Part shown: positions 47,907 to 57,574 of the stretch, one piece after another
How the letters are laid out: every line of letters starts with the position of its first letter
Position numbering within the stretch: position 1 is the stretch's first letter
Source of the DNA: Palleronia abyssalis
Lineage (GTDB): Bacteria > Pseudomonadota > Alphaproteobacteria > Rhodobacterales > Rhodobacteraceae
Reading direction: 5' to 3'
DNA length: 64,000 nt
Assembly (NCBI RefSeq): GCF_900302445.1
Contig: NZ_ONZF01000002.1
Coordinates: forward strand, 248,001-312,000
Position numbers and translations under genes: made by a program
Notes under the pieces: model-generated
The model's input: only the letters and a program-made list of their open reading frames with translations
Told to the model about the DNA's origin: nothing
Database searches by the model: none

Positions 47907-48475
47907 CGGCGCGCCGCCTGCAGGGCGTCGACGATCCGCACTAGCTCCATGGCTGAACGCGGGACCACCACGGGAAACTCCATGATGCTGCTGATCCGCA
48001 GGTCGGGCGAGATGATGAAGGTCTTGCAGATCGGGACATCCGAATGCGCTGAGTGCTGGTTCATCCCGAGGGCCTGAGCAATGCGCTCGTCCTCATCCGA
48101 GATGATCGGGAAGTTCACCTCCACCTCGTGCTTAGCCGAGATTTCTTCGATCCACATACGCTCGGTCAGAGGGTCGGATTGCGTCATGCCCAGTACGCGG
48201 CAGCCGCGAATATCGAATTCCGTCTGGTGGCGGGCCATGTCGATGACGTCGATCTCTGAGGTCGGCGTGTAGGCCGAAGGATGCACAAAGAACACAGTGT
48301 AGTGGCCCGATGCCCAACGGTGCAGTTCCAACTCTCCGTGCGTGCTGTCCGCCCAGAGGTCAGGAAAGGTCTCTCCGATCCGGGGTATCCAGGCACCTTC
48401 CGCCGTCGGTCCGGGGGTTTGGATATCAACGCGGTTGGCTGACGGGTCTTCGAAGAATTTCGACATCTTCATCAC
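47903..48475 (-). CDS. Peroxiredoxin-fold protein lacking the peroxidatic cysteine
   Basis: A 190-aa AhpC/Prx6-like protein (VFFVHPSAYTPTSEIDVID, NFPIISDEDERIAQALG). In peroxiredoxins the loop is HPxxFTPVCTTE, with the reactive Cys; here the matching position is Ser73. Two other cysteines (92, 150) are elsewhere. It therefore cannot use the standard peroxidase chemistry. It is convergent with ktrB. The first ATG (48475) or a third (48466) may be the start. Confidence 0.82.
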   Translation of the reverse strand: MMKMSKFFEDPSANRVDIQTPGPTAEGAWIPRIGETFPDLWADSTHGELELHRWASGHYTVFFVHPSAYTPTSEIDVIDMARHQTEFDIRGCRVLGMTQSDPLTERMWIEEISAKHEVEVNFPIISDEDERIAQALGMNQHSAHSDVPICKTFIISPDLRISSIMEFPVVVPRSAMELVRIVDALQAARR

Positions 48476-48612
48476 AACGTACCATCAATAGAACCTGACC
48501 TGGTAAACACGGCCATAGCAATCGTGAGTTGCAACGTGGCAGGAAGTCCAGATGGATTATTGATGACCAAACGTCAAGTTTAGTTCGTCTTCATTCAACA
48601 TGGCCGCCCAGC

Positions 48613-50538
48613 TCAGGCCCTTTGGTTTATCGATTGAATATCTAATATATTCAGTATCTTGTCCTCGATATCCGTGGCGTTCAATTGCGCTGAAGCATAC
48701 ATATCATAGGGGTTTGCGTGATCGATGAACCCGTCCGGTAGCACCATGGAGCGGTATTTCAGCCCACGATCGAACACGCCCCTCTCAGCCAGAAGCTGTG
48801 CGACATGGCTGCCAAAGCCGCCTACGGCGCCTTCCTCGATCGTGATCAGGGCGTCGTGATCTTCGGCTAGCGAAAGAATCAAATCTTCGTCCAGCGGCTT
48901 GGCGAATCGGGCGTCGGCAATGGTTGGGGTAATTCCCCGTTGACCAAGCGCCTCGCACGCCTCCAGAACCTCTTTCATCCGGGCGCCGAAGTTCAGGATC
49001 GCCACGCCGGACCCGCGCCGGATCATCCGCCCTTTTCCGATCTCCAGAACCTCGCCCCGCTCGGGCATGTCCACGCCGGTGCCCTCGCCCCTGGGGAAGC
49101 GGAAGGCGATGGGGCCGTCGTCATGCGCGGCGGCTGTGGCAACCATGTGCTTCAATTCGGCCTCGTCCGCGGCGGCCATGACCGTAAAGCCCGGCAGATT
49201 GGACAGGAAAGCGATGTCGAACGCCCCGGCATGCGTGGCCCCATCCGCGCCCACCAGGCCGGCGCGGTCGATTGCGAACCGGACCGGAAGCCGCTGAATC
49301 GCGACGTCGTGGACGATCTGGTCATAGCCGCGCTGCAGGAAGGTCGAATAGATCGCGCAGAAGGGCTTCATGCCCCCGGCTGCCAACCCGGCCGAGAACG
49401 TGACGCCGTGCTGTTCGGCGATGCCCACGTCGAAGCACCGGCTGGGATAGCGCTCGGCGAACAGGTTCAGGCCGGTGCCGTCCGGCATTGCGGCGGTGAC
49501 GGCGCAGATGCGCTCGTCCTCGGCGGCGTGCTGCACAAGGCTTTGCGCGAAGACCTTGGTATAGGACGGCGCGTTCGAGGCCGCCTTCTTCTGTTCGCCC
49601 GTCACCACGTTGAACTTCGACACGCCGTGCCCGCGGTCGGCGGCTTTCTCGGCCGGTTCGTACCCTTTGCCCTTCTTGGTGATGGCGTGGATCAGGACGG
49701 GGCCGTCGGCACGCGCCCGCACCGTGCGCAGGACGGGAAGAAGCTGGTCCAGATCGTGCCCGTCGATGGGGCCGATATAGGAAAAACCAAGCTCCTCGAA
49801 CAGCGTGCCGCCGACGGCGATACCTTTCAGAAGTTCTTTCGCGCGCTTCGCCCCCTCGCGGAAGGGTGGCGGAAGGAAGCCCACCGCGCCCTTCGCTGCG
49901 GCCTTCAGCTCTTGAAACGGGGCGCCGGCGTAAAGACGCGACAGGTAGGACGACATGGCGCCGACCGGCGGGGCGATCGACATCTCGTTGTCGTTGAGGA
50001 TCACGAACAGTCGCTTGCCCAGATGGCCCGCGTTGTTCATCGCCTCATAGGCCATGCCCGCGCTCATCGCGCCGTCGCCGATAACCGCGATCGAGTCGCC
50101 GAGGCTGGGATCGGGCGATCCGCCCAGGTCCCGCGCCACCGCGAACCCCAGCGCGGCCGAGATCGAGGTCGAGCTGTGGCCCGCCCCGAAAGGGTCATAA
50201 GGCGACTCGGATCGCTTGGCGAAGCCCGAAAGGCCCCCTTCCTGACGGATGGTGCGGATCCGGTCGCGGCGGCCGGTCAGGATCTTATGGGGATAGCACT
50301 GGTGGCTGACATCCCAGACCAGCCGGTCGCGCGGCGTGTCGAACACCGCGTGCAGCGCGACCGTCAGCTCAACCACGCCCAGGCCCGCGCCCAGATGCCC
50401 GCCGGTTTGACTTACGGCGCTGATCGTCTCGGCGCGCAGTTCGTCGGCCAGCCGGTGCAGATCAGCATTGCTCAGCCCCTTGAGGTCGGCAGAGCCATTC
50501 ACCCGGTCCAGCGTTGGCGTCTTGGGGCGGTCTTCCAT
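48613..50538 (-). CDS. dxs: 1-deoxy-D-xylulose-5-phosphate synthase
   Basis: A 641-aa TPP enzyme that joins pyruvate and glyceraldehyde-3-phosphate, the first step of the MEP isoprenoid route. TPP-binding [28 protein letters not shown] and [13 protein letters not shown] are intact. The ATG at 50538 follows AAGGAAG; the further upstream ATG (50595) is not needed. ispA lies 63 bp upstream on the same strand. Confidence 0.97.
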   Translation of the reverse strand: MEDRPKTPTLDRVNGSADLKGLSNADLHRLADELRAETISAVSQTGGHLGAGLGVVELTVALHAVFDTPRDRLVWDVSHQCYPHKILTGRRDRIRTIRQEGGLSGFAKRSESPYDPFGAGHSSTSISAALGFAVARDLGGSPDPSLGDSIAVIGDGAMSAGMAYEAMNNAGHLGKRLFVILNDNEMSIAPPVGAMSSYLSRLYAGAPFQELKAAAKGAVGFLPPPFREGAKRAKELLKGIAVGGTLFEELGFSYIGPIDGHDLDQLLPVLRTVRARADGPVLIHAITKKGKGYEPAEKAADRGHGVSKFNVVTGEQKKAASNAPSYTKVFAQSLVQHAAEDERICAVTAAMPDGTGLNLFAERYPSRCFDVGIAEQHGVTFSAGLAAGGMKPFCAIYSTFLQRGYDQIVHDVAIQRLPVRFAIDRAGLVGADGATHAGAFDIAFLSNLPGFTVMAAADEAELKHMVATAAAHDDGPIAFRFPRGEGTGVDMPERGEVLEIGKGRMIRRGSGVAILNFGARMKEVLEACEALGQRGITPTIADARFAKPLDEDLILSLAEDHDALITIEEGAVGGFGSHVAQLLAERGVFDRGLKYRSMVLPDGFIDHANPYDMYASAQLNATDIEDKILNILDIQSINQRA

Positions 50539-50601
50539 CTGTCGTCTTCCTTGTGTCGGCTGTCCGATCCTAACGAAACCCGGGATCGGTGGCAAAAGCG
50601 C

Positions 50602-51468
50602 TTAACGGTCTCGTGAAACGACGTAGCGCGCGCAATCCCGCAGGCTATCGGCTGCCGCACCATAGGGCGCAAGCGCATCGCAGGCGGCGTCCGTCAGGCG
50701 GCGCGCCTCGGCCTTGGCGGCGTCGAGGCCCAGAAGCGACACGAAGGTCGCCTTGTTCGCATCGGCATCCTTGCCCACGGCCTTGCCTGTGGTGGCCGCG
50801 TCGCCCTCGACATCCAGCACATCGTCGGCGATCTGGAACGCCAGTCCAACGGCCTGCGCATAGGCGCGCAAGGCGGCTGGGTCGGCATCGGCCATGGTCG
50901 CACCCGCGACGGCCGACCATTCGATCAGCGCGCCGGTCTTCAGGGATTGCAGCCGCCCGATGCCGTTCAGGTCCAGCGGCACCTCGGCCGTCTCCGCCGC
51001 CATGTCCAGAGCTTGTCCCAGAACCATCCCCCGCGCCCCCGCGGCCCGCGCAAGATCGCGCCCCAACGCCACACTCCGGGCGGCTGGCAGGTCGCAGGAC
51101 AACACAAGGTCGAAGGACAGCGTCTGCAGCGCGTCGCCCACCAGAACGGCCGTCGCCTCGTCCCACTTCACATGGACCGTGGGCTGACCCCGCCGCAGGT
51201 CGTCGTCATCCATCGACGGCAGGTCGTCATGGACCAGCGAATAGGCGTGCAGCGCCTCGATCGCGGCGGCGGCGGGCAGGGCGGCGTCGCGGTCGATCCC
51301 GTGCAGCCCAGCGCTTTCCAGCACCAGGAACCCCCGCAGCCGCTTCCCGCCGCCCACGGCATAGCGCATCGCTTGGGCGATCGTCCCCTCAGGGTGGTCG
51401 CGCAGGATGCCGTCGAGGGCGGCGCCGATGGTCGCCGCCGATCCGGCCAGACGGTCGGGAAAGCTCAC
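50602..51468 (-). CDS. ispA: Farnesyl/geranylgeranyl-type polyprenyl diphosphate synthase
   Basis: A 288-aa trans-prenyltransferase. The aspartate-rich motifs HDDLPSMDDDD (about 80-90) and QIADDVLDVEGD are both intact, and GGGKRLRG is present. It condenses IPP with DMAPP/GPP. The GTG at 51468 is taken because it overlaps the xseB stop (GTGA); openings further upstream read through xseB. It lies between xseB and dxs, the usual order. Confidence 0.94.
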   Translation of the reverse strand: MSFPDRLAGSAATIGAALDGILRDHPEGTIAQAMRYAVGGGKRLRGFLVLESAGLHGIDRDAALPAAAAIEALHAYSLVHDDLPSMDDDDLRRGQPTVHVKWDEATAVLVGDALQTLSFDLVLSCDLPAARSVALGRDLARAAGARGMVLGQALDMAAETAEVPLDLNGIGRLQSLKTGALIEWSAVAGATMADADPAALRAYAQAVGLAFQIADDVLDVEGDAATTGKAVGKDADANKATFVSLLGLDAAKAEARRLTDAACDALAPYGAAADSLRDCARYVVSRDR

Positions 51469-51704
51469 GGGTCCAGAGGCTCTGTGCCGGTCGGGCGGCC
51501 ATCCGCGCCGGTGGTGATCTTTGCAACCTTCTCTTCCGCTGCCTTCAGCGTCGCGGCGCACCGCTCTTTCAGTTGCGCGCCTCGCTCGTACAGGCGGATC
51601 GATTCCTCAAGCTCCACATCGCCCTTTTCAAGGTGACCCACGACCTGCTCCAGCTCGCGCATCGCCTCCTCGAACGACATCTCTTCGATGGGTTTCTCGC
51701 TCAT
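51465..51704 (-). CDS. xseB: Exodeoxyribonuclease VII small subunit
   Basis: A 79-aa XseB (SFEEAMRELEQVVGHLEKGDVELEESIRLYERG). It binds the XseA large subunit, which is not in this window. Stop overlaps the ispA start, and its own start overlaps the deacetylase stop by 4 bp. Confidence 0.95.
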   Translation of the reverse strand: MSEKPIEEMSFEEAMRELEQVVGHLEKGDVELEESIRLYERGAQLKERCAATLKAAEEKVAKITTGADGRPTGTEPLDP

Positions 51705-52627
51705 GCGCTCCGCTCCTTCAGAACCTCCACATGCGCCCTCACGGACGCCGACAGCGCGGTCAGATCATACCCCCCCTCCAGTGTCGAGACGACGCGACCC
51801 TCGCAATGCGCGTCTGCGATGTCGCACAGCCAGTCGGTGATCCAGGCGAAATCCTCGGCCTCCCACCGCAGCCCCGCCAAGGGATCGTTGCGATGCGCGT
51901 CGAACCCGGCCGAGATAAGTATAAGCTGGGGGGCGAACTCGGTCAGGCGGGGAAAGACGTGCTCGCGATAGGCGGTCTTCATCTCGGCCCCGCCGGTCTG
52001 CGGTTTCAGCGGCACGTTGACGACCTGCCCATGCGCGCCCGTCTCTGACGCCGCGCCGGTCCCGGGATAAAGCGGCATCTGGTGGGACGAGACGAACAGG
52101 ATCCGCTCGTCCTCCCACACCAGATCCTGCGTGCCGTTGCCGTGATGCACGTCGAAATCGACGATGGCGACGCGGGACAGACCACGTCGCTCCAGCGCGT
52201 GTTTGGCGGCGATGGCGACGTTGCCGAACAGGCAGAACCCCATCGCGGTCTCACGCTCGGCATGGTGTCCAGGCGGACGGCAGCCGACGAAAGCCGCCTT
52301 CGCCTCGCCATCCAGAACCGCATCCACGGCGGCAATATTCCCGCCAACCCCGTGCCGCGCCGCGATCAGCGACCCCGGCGACATGTGCGTATCGCCATCA
52401 AGCGAGATCGACCCCGCCTCGGGCGCCGCCGCCTCGATCCCCTCCAGATACCGCTTGGGGTGGCATAGAAGGATGTCCTCGTCGGTGCAGGCGGGGGCGT
52501 CGCGGCGGGCCAGCTTCAGGGGCTGCAACCCTTCTTCGACCGCGGACAGGCGCGCGACCTGTTCGGGGTGGCCCGAGGGCGTGACGTGCTCCAGCCCCGA
52601 GGGGTGGGAATACCAGATGACCGACAA
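51701..52627 (-). CDS. Histone-deacetylase-fold amidohydrolase
   Basis: A 308-aa class II-like HDAC/acetylpolyamine-type hydrolase. RPPGHHAE, VDFDVHHGNGTQD, SSHQMPLYPGTG and SAGFDAHRNDPL carry the zinc-binding Asp-His-Asp set and the catalytic His pair. Bacterial homologues act on acetylpolyamines or unknown acetylated substrates. It is placed before xseB-ispA-dxs, with a 4-bp overlap with xseB. Confidence 0.92.
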   Translation of the reverse strand: MSVIWYSHPSGLEHVTPSGHPEQVARLSAVEEGLQPLKLARRDAPACTDEDILLCHPKRYLEGIEAAAPEAGSISLDGDTHMSPGSLIAARHGVGGNIAAVDAVLDGEAKAAFVGCRPPGHHAERETAMGFCLFGNVAIAAKHALERRGLSRVAIVDFDVHHGNGTQDLVWEDERILFVSSHQMPLYPGTGAASETGAHGQVVNVPLKPQTGGAEMKTAYREHVFPRLTEFAPQLILISAGFDAHRNDPLAGLRWEAEDFAWITDWLCDIADAHCEGRVVSTLEGGYDLTALSASVRAHVEVLKERSA

Positions 52628-52676
52628 GGGGAACCTCCGCGCTTTCGTGCGACCCTAGCCGCGCGGGCCCCGGGCC

Positions 52677-53384
52677 TCAATCGGGGGCCAGAAGATACCC
52701 CGCCCCCCGCACCGTCTGAAGATAGCGCGGGTTCTTCGGGTCGGTCTCGATCTTGCGCCGCAGCCGGGTGATCTGCACATCCACGGCGCGATCCTGCGCG
52801 CCTTCGCCATCGGGGCCCGCACGACCCAGATCCTCGATCAGGCGGGCGCGGCTGATGACCTCGCCCGGGGCCTTGGCGAAGATGCGCATCAGCGCGGCCT
52901 CGGTCGCGGTCAGGCGGATCGGATCCTCGCCCTGCCACAGCTCGCCCCGGCCCACGTCGTATCTCACGTCGCCCAATATCAGCACTTTGGGTTGCGAGGT
53001 GGCGGGCTCGGACGGGGGCACACGTCGCAGGATGGCGTTGATGCGCAGCAAAAGCTCCTTCGGCTCGAACGGTTTGGACAGGTAATCGTCCGCCCCGGCC
53101 TCCAGCCCCTCGATCCTGTTCTGCGTCTCGCCCCGCGCGGTCAGCAGAAGCGTGGGCAGCGACCGATCCTCGGTCAGCCAGCGGCACAGCGAAATCCCGT
53201 CCTCTCCCGGCATCATCACGTCGACCACCGCAAGGTCGAAATCCAGTCCCCCCAGAATGCGCCGCGCATGGGCGGCATCGCGCGCGGTGGTGGCGTAGAA
53301 GCCGTTCCGCGTCAGGAACTTGCCCAGAAGCCCGCGGATCCGCTCGTCGTCGTCCACGATCAGAAGGTGCGGCCGGTCGGTCAT
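52677..53384 (-). CDS. petR: PetR-like OmpR-family response regulator
   Basis: A 235-aa OmpR-type regulator: acidic pocket at VDDDE (10-14), phospho-acceptor Asp55 (VVDVMMPGEDG), Lys104 (YLSKPF), and a winged-helix DNA-binding domain (about 130-232). In R. capsulatus, PetR (with PetP) is needed for cytochrome bc1 and photosynthetic/respiratory growth; synteny with a MarR gene directly upstream supports this identity. No histidine kinase is adjacent. Its start overlaps petP's stop (ATGA). Confidence 0.85.
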   Translation of the reverse strand: MTDRPHLLIVDDDERIRGLLGKFLTRNGFYATTARDAAHARRILGGLDFDLAVVDVMMPGEDGISLCRWLTEDRSLPTLLLTARGETQNRIEGLEAGADDYLSKPFEPKELLLRINAILRRVPPSEPATSQPKVLILGDVRYDVGRGELWQGEDPIRLTATEAALMRIFAKAPGEVISRARLIEDLGRAGPDGEGAQDRAVDVQITRLRRKIETDPKNPRYLQTVRGAGYLLAPD

Positions 53385-53869
53385 GCCACCCCCTCGAACA
53401 GGCGCCGTAGATCCTCGTCCATCATCTCTTCCAGCACGGTGCGAAAGCCCGCCACCGCCTCGGGGCCCGCGCGGCGGAATGCATCGCGCATCCGGGCCGT
53501 CTGCGCCTCGGACAGTTCGGCCTCCAGAGCGCGGCCTTTTTCCGTCAGGGTCAGATGCCGCTCGCGCCGGTCCCGGGTGCCGATGGCGCTTTCGACCAGC
53601 CCGTCCTCGATCAAGGTGCGCAGGACCCGGTTCAGCGACTGCTTCGTCACGCCCAGGATCGCCAGCAGATTGTTCACCGTGGTGCCGGGCCAGCGGTTGA
53701 TGAAATGGATCGCCCGGTGATGCGCGCGGCCGTATTCATACTGGTCCAGGATCCGGTCAGGATCCGCCGTGAAGCCGCGATAGGCGAAGAACATCGCCTC
53801 GATCCCGCGCCGAAGCTGAGCATCTGTCAAGAACAGAAGGGAATCGCCTCGTGCGCGCCCATCGCTCAT
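53381..53869 (-). CDS. petP: PetP-like MarR-family regulator
   Basis: A 162-aa MarR-type regulator (MFFAYRGFTADPDRIL, NNLLAILGVTKQSLNRVLRTL, DRRERHLTLTEKGRAL). The winged helix and wing are clear. It is coupled to petR by a 4-bp overlap, the same pair as PetP-PetR of R. capsulatus. A near-perfect palindrome lies in the divergent spacer to ilvE (53906-53924), a candidate operator. Confidence 0.84.
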   Translation of the reverse strand: MSDGRARGDSLLFLTDAQLRRGIEAMFFAYRGFTADPDRILDQYEYGRAHHRAIHFINRWPGTTVNNLLAILGVTKQSLNRVLRTLIEDGLVESAIGTRDRRERHLTLTEKGRALEAELSEAQTARMRDAFRRAGPEAVAGFRTVLEEMMDEDLRRLFEGVA

Positions 53870-53905
53870 TTTGTACGCCCTCCGCCCGGTATTCGATCAC
53901 AGTTT

Positions 53906-53924
53906 ATGTCAGCACCGTTGACAT
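53906..53924. promoter_or_regulatory. Palindromic operator candidate in the petP-ilvE spacer
   Basis: ATGTCA-N7-TGACAT is a perfect inverted repeat; extended by three bases each side it matches 8 of 9 (TTTATGTCA/TGACATGAA). It lies 37 bp upstream of the petP ATG, and TTGACA (53918-53923) within it could be the -35 of an ilvE promoter, with weak CTACGT 17 bp on. A MarR or LysR protein would fit; PetP autoregulation is the simplest reading. Confidence 0.5.
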
Positions 53925-54016
53925 GAAGCAACCTCCGGCGCTACGTGGGCATCCGATTTGGAACAAAATATCCACATGCGCCCACCCCGCGCAACTTTAG
54001 GGCAAGGAGAATGAGG

Positions 54017-54886
54017 ATGTCGGGCGGATACGACGATCGCGACGGCAAGATCTGGATGGACGGCCAGCTGGTCGAATGGCGCGACGCGAAGGTGCACATC
54101 CTGACCCATGCGCTGCACTACGCCTCTTCCGTGTTTGAGGGCGAGCGGTGCTATGGCGGCACCATCTTCAAGTCCCGCCAGCATTCCGAGCGTCTGAAGA
54201 AATCCGCCAACCTCATCGATTTCGAGGTGCCCTACAGCGTCGACCAGATCGAGGAGGCGAAGGCCGAGGTCCTGCAAGCCAACGGCCTGACCGACGCCTA
54301 TGTCCGTGCGGTCGCATGGCGGGGGGCCGGGCCCGACATGGGGGTCGCCAGCGCCCGGAACCCGGTGCGCATGGCCGTTGCCGCGTGGGAATGGGGCGCC
54401 TATTACGGTGACGCCAAGACCAAGGGCGCCAAGCTCGACCTGTCGAAATGGAAGCGCCCCTCGCCCGAAACGATCCCGTGCGAGGCGAAGGCGGCCGGCC
54501 TTTACATGATCTGCACCATGTCCAAGCATGCCGCCGAGGCGAAGGGATGCTCGGACGCGATGATGCTGGACTATCGCGGCTACGTGGCCGAGGCGACCGG
54601 CGCCAACATCTTCTTCGTCAAGGACGGCGAGGTGCACACGCCGCTGCCCGATTGCTTTCTGAACGGCATCACCCGCCAGACCGTGCTTCAGATGCTGAAG
54701 GAAAAGGGCATCCCGGTCCACGAACGCCACATCATGCCCGAAGAGCTTGAGGGGTTCGAACAGTGCTGGCTGACCGGCACCGCGGCCGAGGTCACGCCCG
54801 TCGGCCAGATCGGCGACTTCCGGTTCGAGGTCGGCGCGATGGCCCTCGACGTTGCCAACAGCTACGAACAGCTCGTCCGCAACTGA
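54017..54886 (+). CDS. ilvE: Branched-chain amino-acid aminotransferase
   Basis: A 289-aa fold-IV aminotransferase for Leu, Ile and Val. The PLP lysine is at about 158 (IPCEAKAAGLYM), and EATGANIFFV and LTGTAAEVTPV are diagnostic. The ATG at 54017 has AAGGAG at proper distance; openings further upstream (to 53945) would place the ribosome site inside the gene. It is divergent from petP. Confidence 0.96.
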   Translation: MSGGYDDRDGKIWMDGQLVEWRDAKVHILTHALHYASSVFEGERCYGGTIFKSRQHSERLKKSANLIDFEVPYSVDQIEEAKAEVLQANGLTDAYVRAVAWRGAGPDMGVASARNPVRMAVAAWEWGAYYGDAKTKGAKLDLSKWKRPSPETIPCEAKAAGLYMICTMSKHAAEAKGCSDAMMLDYRGYVAEATGANIFFVKDGEVHTPLPDCFLNGITRQTVLQMLKEKGIPVHERHIMPEELEGFEQCWLTGTAAEVTPVGQIGDFRFEVGAMALDVANSYEQLVRN

Positions 54887-54907
54887 ACCGCGGCGGGACC
54901 GGGGGGA

Positions 54908-55837
54908 TCAGTACATCCCCTTGGCCCGCAGCTTGCGCCGTGCCGTTGCGCCCTTCGCCAGCCGGCGCTCGCGCCAGACAATAACGACGCCTGATGCGAT
55001 GATCAGCGCCGCGCCCGCGAAAGTCGCCGGGCGCGGGATCTCGCCGAACCAGACGAAGCCGATCATCACCGCCCACAGCATCGAGATGTAGGAGAACGGC
55101 GCCAGGTCGGACGCATCCGCGTATTTGTAGCTCATGGTCAGAAGAACCTGCCCGATGGCCCCGAACACCCCGCATGCGGCCAACAGAAGCGCCTCTTGCG
55201 GTGTTGGCCAGACCCAGCCGAACGGCAATGTCAAAAGCGAGCAGGCCGCCGCGGTCGAAAGGAAATAGAACGCGATCGCCTCGCTGCGTTCGGTTCCTGA
55301 CATCGCCTTGATCAACGTTTGCGCCATGGCAGCCAACGCAGCCGAGGCCAGCGCCAACCCCGCCCCGATCAACGCGACATTGTCCAACGATCCCGTCTCG
55401 AACTCAGGCGCGACGATCACGATGACGCCGACCAACCCGATCAGAACGGCGGCCAGGCGGACGAAGCGAAATACCTCGCCCAGGAACAGCGCCGCGAAGA
55501 TCACCAGGAAGATAGGCGTGGCGAAGCGGATCGCCTGCACCTCGGCCAGCGGCAGAAGGGTGATCGCCGTGAACCCCAGCCCCATCGCCGTCGTCCCGAC
55601 CAGACCGCGCAGCGCATGGCTCTTCCAGTTCTCGACATGCAGGCCGTTCTGAAGATCACCGCGCGCCCATAGCCAAAGCGTGATGATGGGCAGGGACAAA
55701 AACGCCCTGAAGAAGACGATCTGTCCCGTGGGCACGCTGTCGCCCAGCGCCTTTACGAAGGCGGACATGAGCGTGAGCACGGAAAATGCGATGCAGATAA
55801 GGACGATGCCGCGAAGTGATGCCATGCGGCGCGACAT
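54908..55837 (-). CDS. DMT-superfamily (EamA) transporter
   Basis: A 309-aa protein with ten hydrophobic helices in two EamA halves and a basic C-terminal tail (RRLAKGATARRKLRAKG). EamA proteins export amino acids, nucleosides or similar compounds; substrate is unknown. Start at 55837 or 55825 (MSRRM); the open frame extends far upstream through serA but in the wrong phase for it, an artefact. It is convergent with ilvE. Confidence 0.83.
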   Translation of the reverse strand: MSRRMASLRGIVLICIAFSVLTLMSAFVKALGDSVPTGQIVFFRAFLSLPIITLWLWARGDLQNGLHVENWKSHALRGLVGTTAMGLGFTAITLLPLAEVQAIRFATPIFLVIFAALFLGEVFRFVRLAAVLIGLVGVIVIVAPEFETGSLDNVALIGAGLALASAALAAMAQTLIKAMSGTERSEAIAFYFLSTAAACSLLTLPFGWVWPTPQEALLLAACGVFGAIGQVLLTMSYKYADASDLAPFSYISMLWAVMIGFVWFGEIPRPATFAGAALIIASGVVIVWRERRLAKGATARRKLRAKGMY

Positions 55838-55905
55838 ACGCCGACCGAGAGTGGTCGACCAGTGGAAGGGGGCCGTTTTCCGCGCGAAAGCGGCCCCCTG
55901 CCGGT

Positions 55906-57498
55906 TCAGGTGTGGAAGCGCAGCGGGCGAACCGCGTTGAACACGCCGCTGTCCTGCAGCTTGCCGACGACATCGGGCGTCACCGCCTCGTCCACGTAGA
56001 GGAGGGCGATGGCGTCGCTGCCCTTCTCGGCCCGGCCCAGCGTGAAGTTCGCGATGTTCACGCCGTTCTCGCCCAGCACCCGGCCCAGCGTGCCGATGAT
56101 GCCCGCGCGGTCCTCGTTGGTGGAATACAGCATGTGCTCGCCCACCTCGGCGTCGATGTTGATGCCCTTGATCTGGATGAAGCGCGGCTTCCCGTCCGAG
56201 AACACGGTCCCCGCGACCGACCTCTGGCGCTGGGCGGTCTTCATCGTGACCTTGATATAGGCCTCGAATACGCCGGTCTGCTCCTGCGTGGTGCGGCTGA
56301 TGTCGATCCCGCGCTCCTTGGCGATGATCGGGGCCGAAACCATGTTCACCTCGGGGTTCGAGGCACGCATCATCCCCGCCACGACCGCGCCGTTCAGCGC
56401 GTTCAGGTTCATCTCGGCCACCATGCCGTCGTAAAGCACGTTCACCGCCTCGATCGGCTCGTCGGTCATCTGGCCGATGAAGCTGCCCAGATGCTCGGCC
56501 AGCTTCAGCCACGGGCCCATAACCTTGGCTTCCTCGGCCGTGACCGAGGGCGTGTTCAGCGCATTCGACACCGCCCCCGTCAAAAGGTAATCCGACATCT
56601 GCTCGGCGACCTGAAGGGCGACGTTCTCCTGCGCCTCGGTCGTGGCGGCGCCCAGATGGGGCGTGACCACCACGTTCGGCAGGTTGAACAGCGGGTTCTC
56701 GGTCGCGGGCTCTTCCGCGAAGACGTCGAACGCGGCCCCGGCGACGCGGCCCTCCTTCAGCGCCTCGGCCAGCGCGGCCTCGTCCACCAGACCGCCGCGG
56801 GCACAGTTAACGATGCGCACACCGGGCTTCAGCTTGGCGATGGCCTCGCGCGACATGATATTGCGGGTCTTGTCGGTCAGCGGCACGTGGAAGGTGATGA
56901 ATTCGGACTGCGCATACAGCTCGTCCAGCTCGACCTTGCGGCAACCCAGCTCGGCGGCGCGCTCCTCGGACAGGAACGGATCGTAGGCGATGACCTTCAT
57001 CCGCAGGCCCAGCGCGCGGGCGATCACGATCGACCCGATATTGCCCGCACCAATCACGCCCAAGGTCTTGCCGGTCAGCTCGACCCCCATGAACTTGGAC
57101 TTCTCCCACTTGCCGGCATGGGTCGAGGCGCTGGCCTCGGGGATCTGGCGCGCTACGGCGAACATCATGGCGATGGCATGCTCGGCTGTGGTGATCGAGT
57201 TGCCGAAGGGCGTGTTCATCACGATCACCCCCTTCTGGGACGCGGCGGGGATGTCCACGTTGTCGACACCGATCCCGGCGCGGCCGATCACCTTCAGATT
57301 GTCGGCGGCGGCCAGGATCTTGTCGGTCACCTTGGTGGCCGAGCGGATGGCCAGCCCGTCATACTGGCCGATCACCTCCAGCAGGCGATCCTTGTCCTTG
57401 CCCAATCCGGGCTCGAAATCGACCTCGATGCCGCGGTCGCGGAAGATCTGGACGGCGGTTTCCGACAGCTTGTCGGAGACGAGAACCTTGGGGGCCAT
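55906..57498 (-). CDS. serA: D-3-phosphoglycerate dehydrogenase
   Basis: A 530-aa long-form SerA: NAD-binding GVIGAGNIGSIV, catalytic Arg/Glu/His set in CARGGLVDE and PHLGAATTEAQ, an intervening allosteric domain, and a C-terminal ACT domain (GIIGTLGRVLGENGVNIANF). It starts serine synthesis, probably feedback-controlled by serine. The ATG at 57498 follows AAGGAG; serC lies upstream, separated by a palindromic repeat. Confidence 0.97.
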   Translation of the reverse strand: MAPKVLVSDKLSETAVQIFRDRGIEVDFEPGLGKDKDRLLEVIGQYDGLAIRSATKVTDKILAAADNLKVIGRAGIGVDNVDIPAASQKGVIVMNTPFGNSITTAEHAIAMMFAVARQIPEASASTHAGKWEKSKFMGVELTGKTLGVIGAGNIGSIVIARALGLRMKVIAYDPFLSEERAAELGCRKVELDELYAQSEFITFHVPLTDKTRNIMSREAIAKLKPGVRIVNCARGGLVDEAALAEALKEGRVAGAAFDVFAEEPATENPLFNLPNVVVTPHLGAATTEAQENVALQVAEQMSDYLLTGAVSNALNTPSVTAEEAKVMGPWLKLAEHLGSFIGQMTDEPIEAVNVLYDGMVAEMNLNALNGAVVAGMMRASNPEVNMVSAPIIAKERGIDISRTTQEQTGVFEAYIKVTMKTAQRQRSVAGTVFSDGKPRFIQIKGINIDAEVGEHMLYSTNEDRAGIIGTLGRVLGENGVNIANFTLGRAEKGSDAIALLYVDEAVTPDVVGKLQDSGVFNAVRPLRFHT

Positions 57499-57574
57499 GT
57501 CAGGCACTCCTTGAACGATAGTGGGAAAGCGGGCGCGGGCAGAGACCCCGCGCACCGAGAATATCAGCCCGTAG

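Noticed and set aside
55838-56512. Upstream extension of the DMT transporter frame
   Set aside because: It runs through serA in a different frame and has no recognisable domain.
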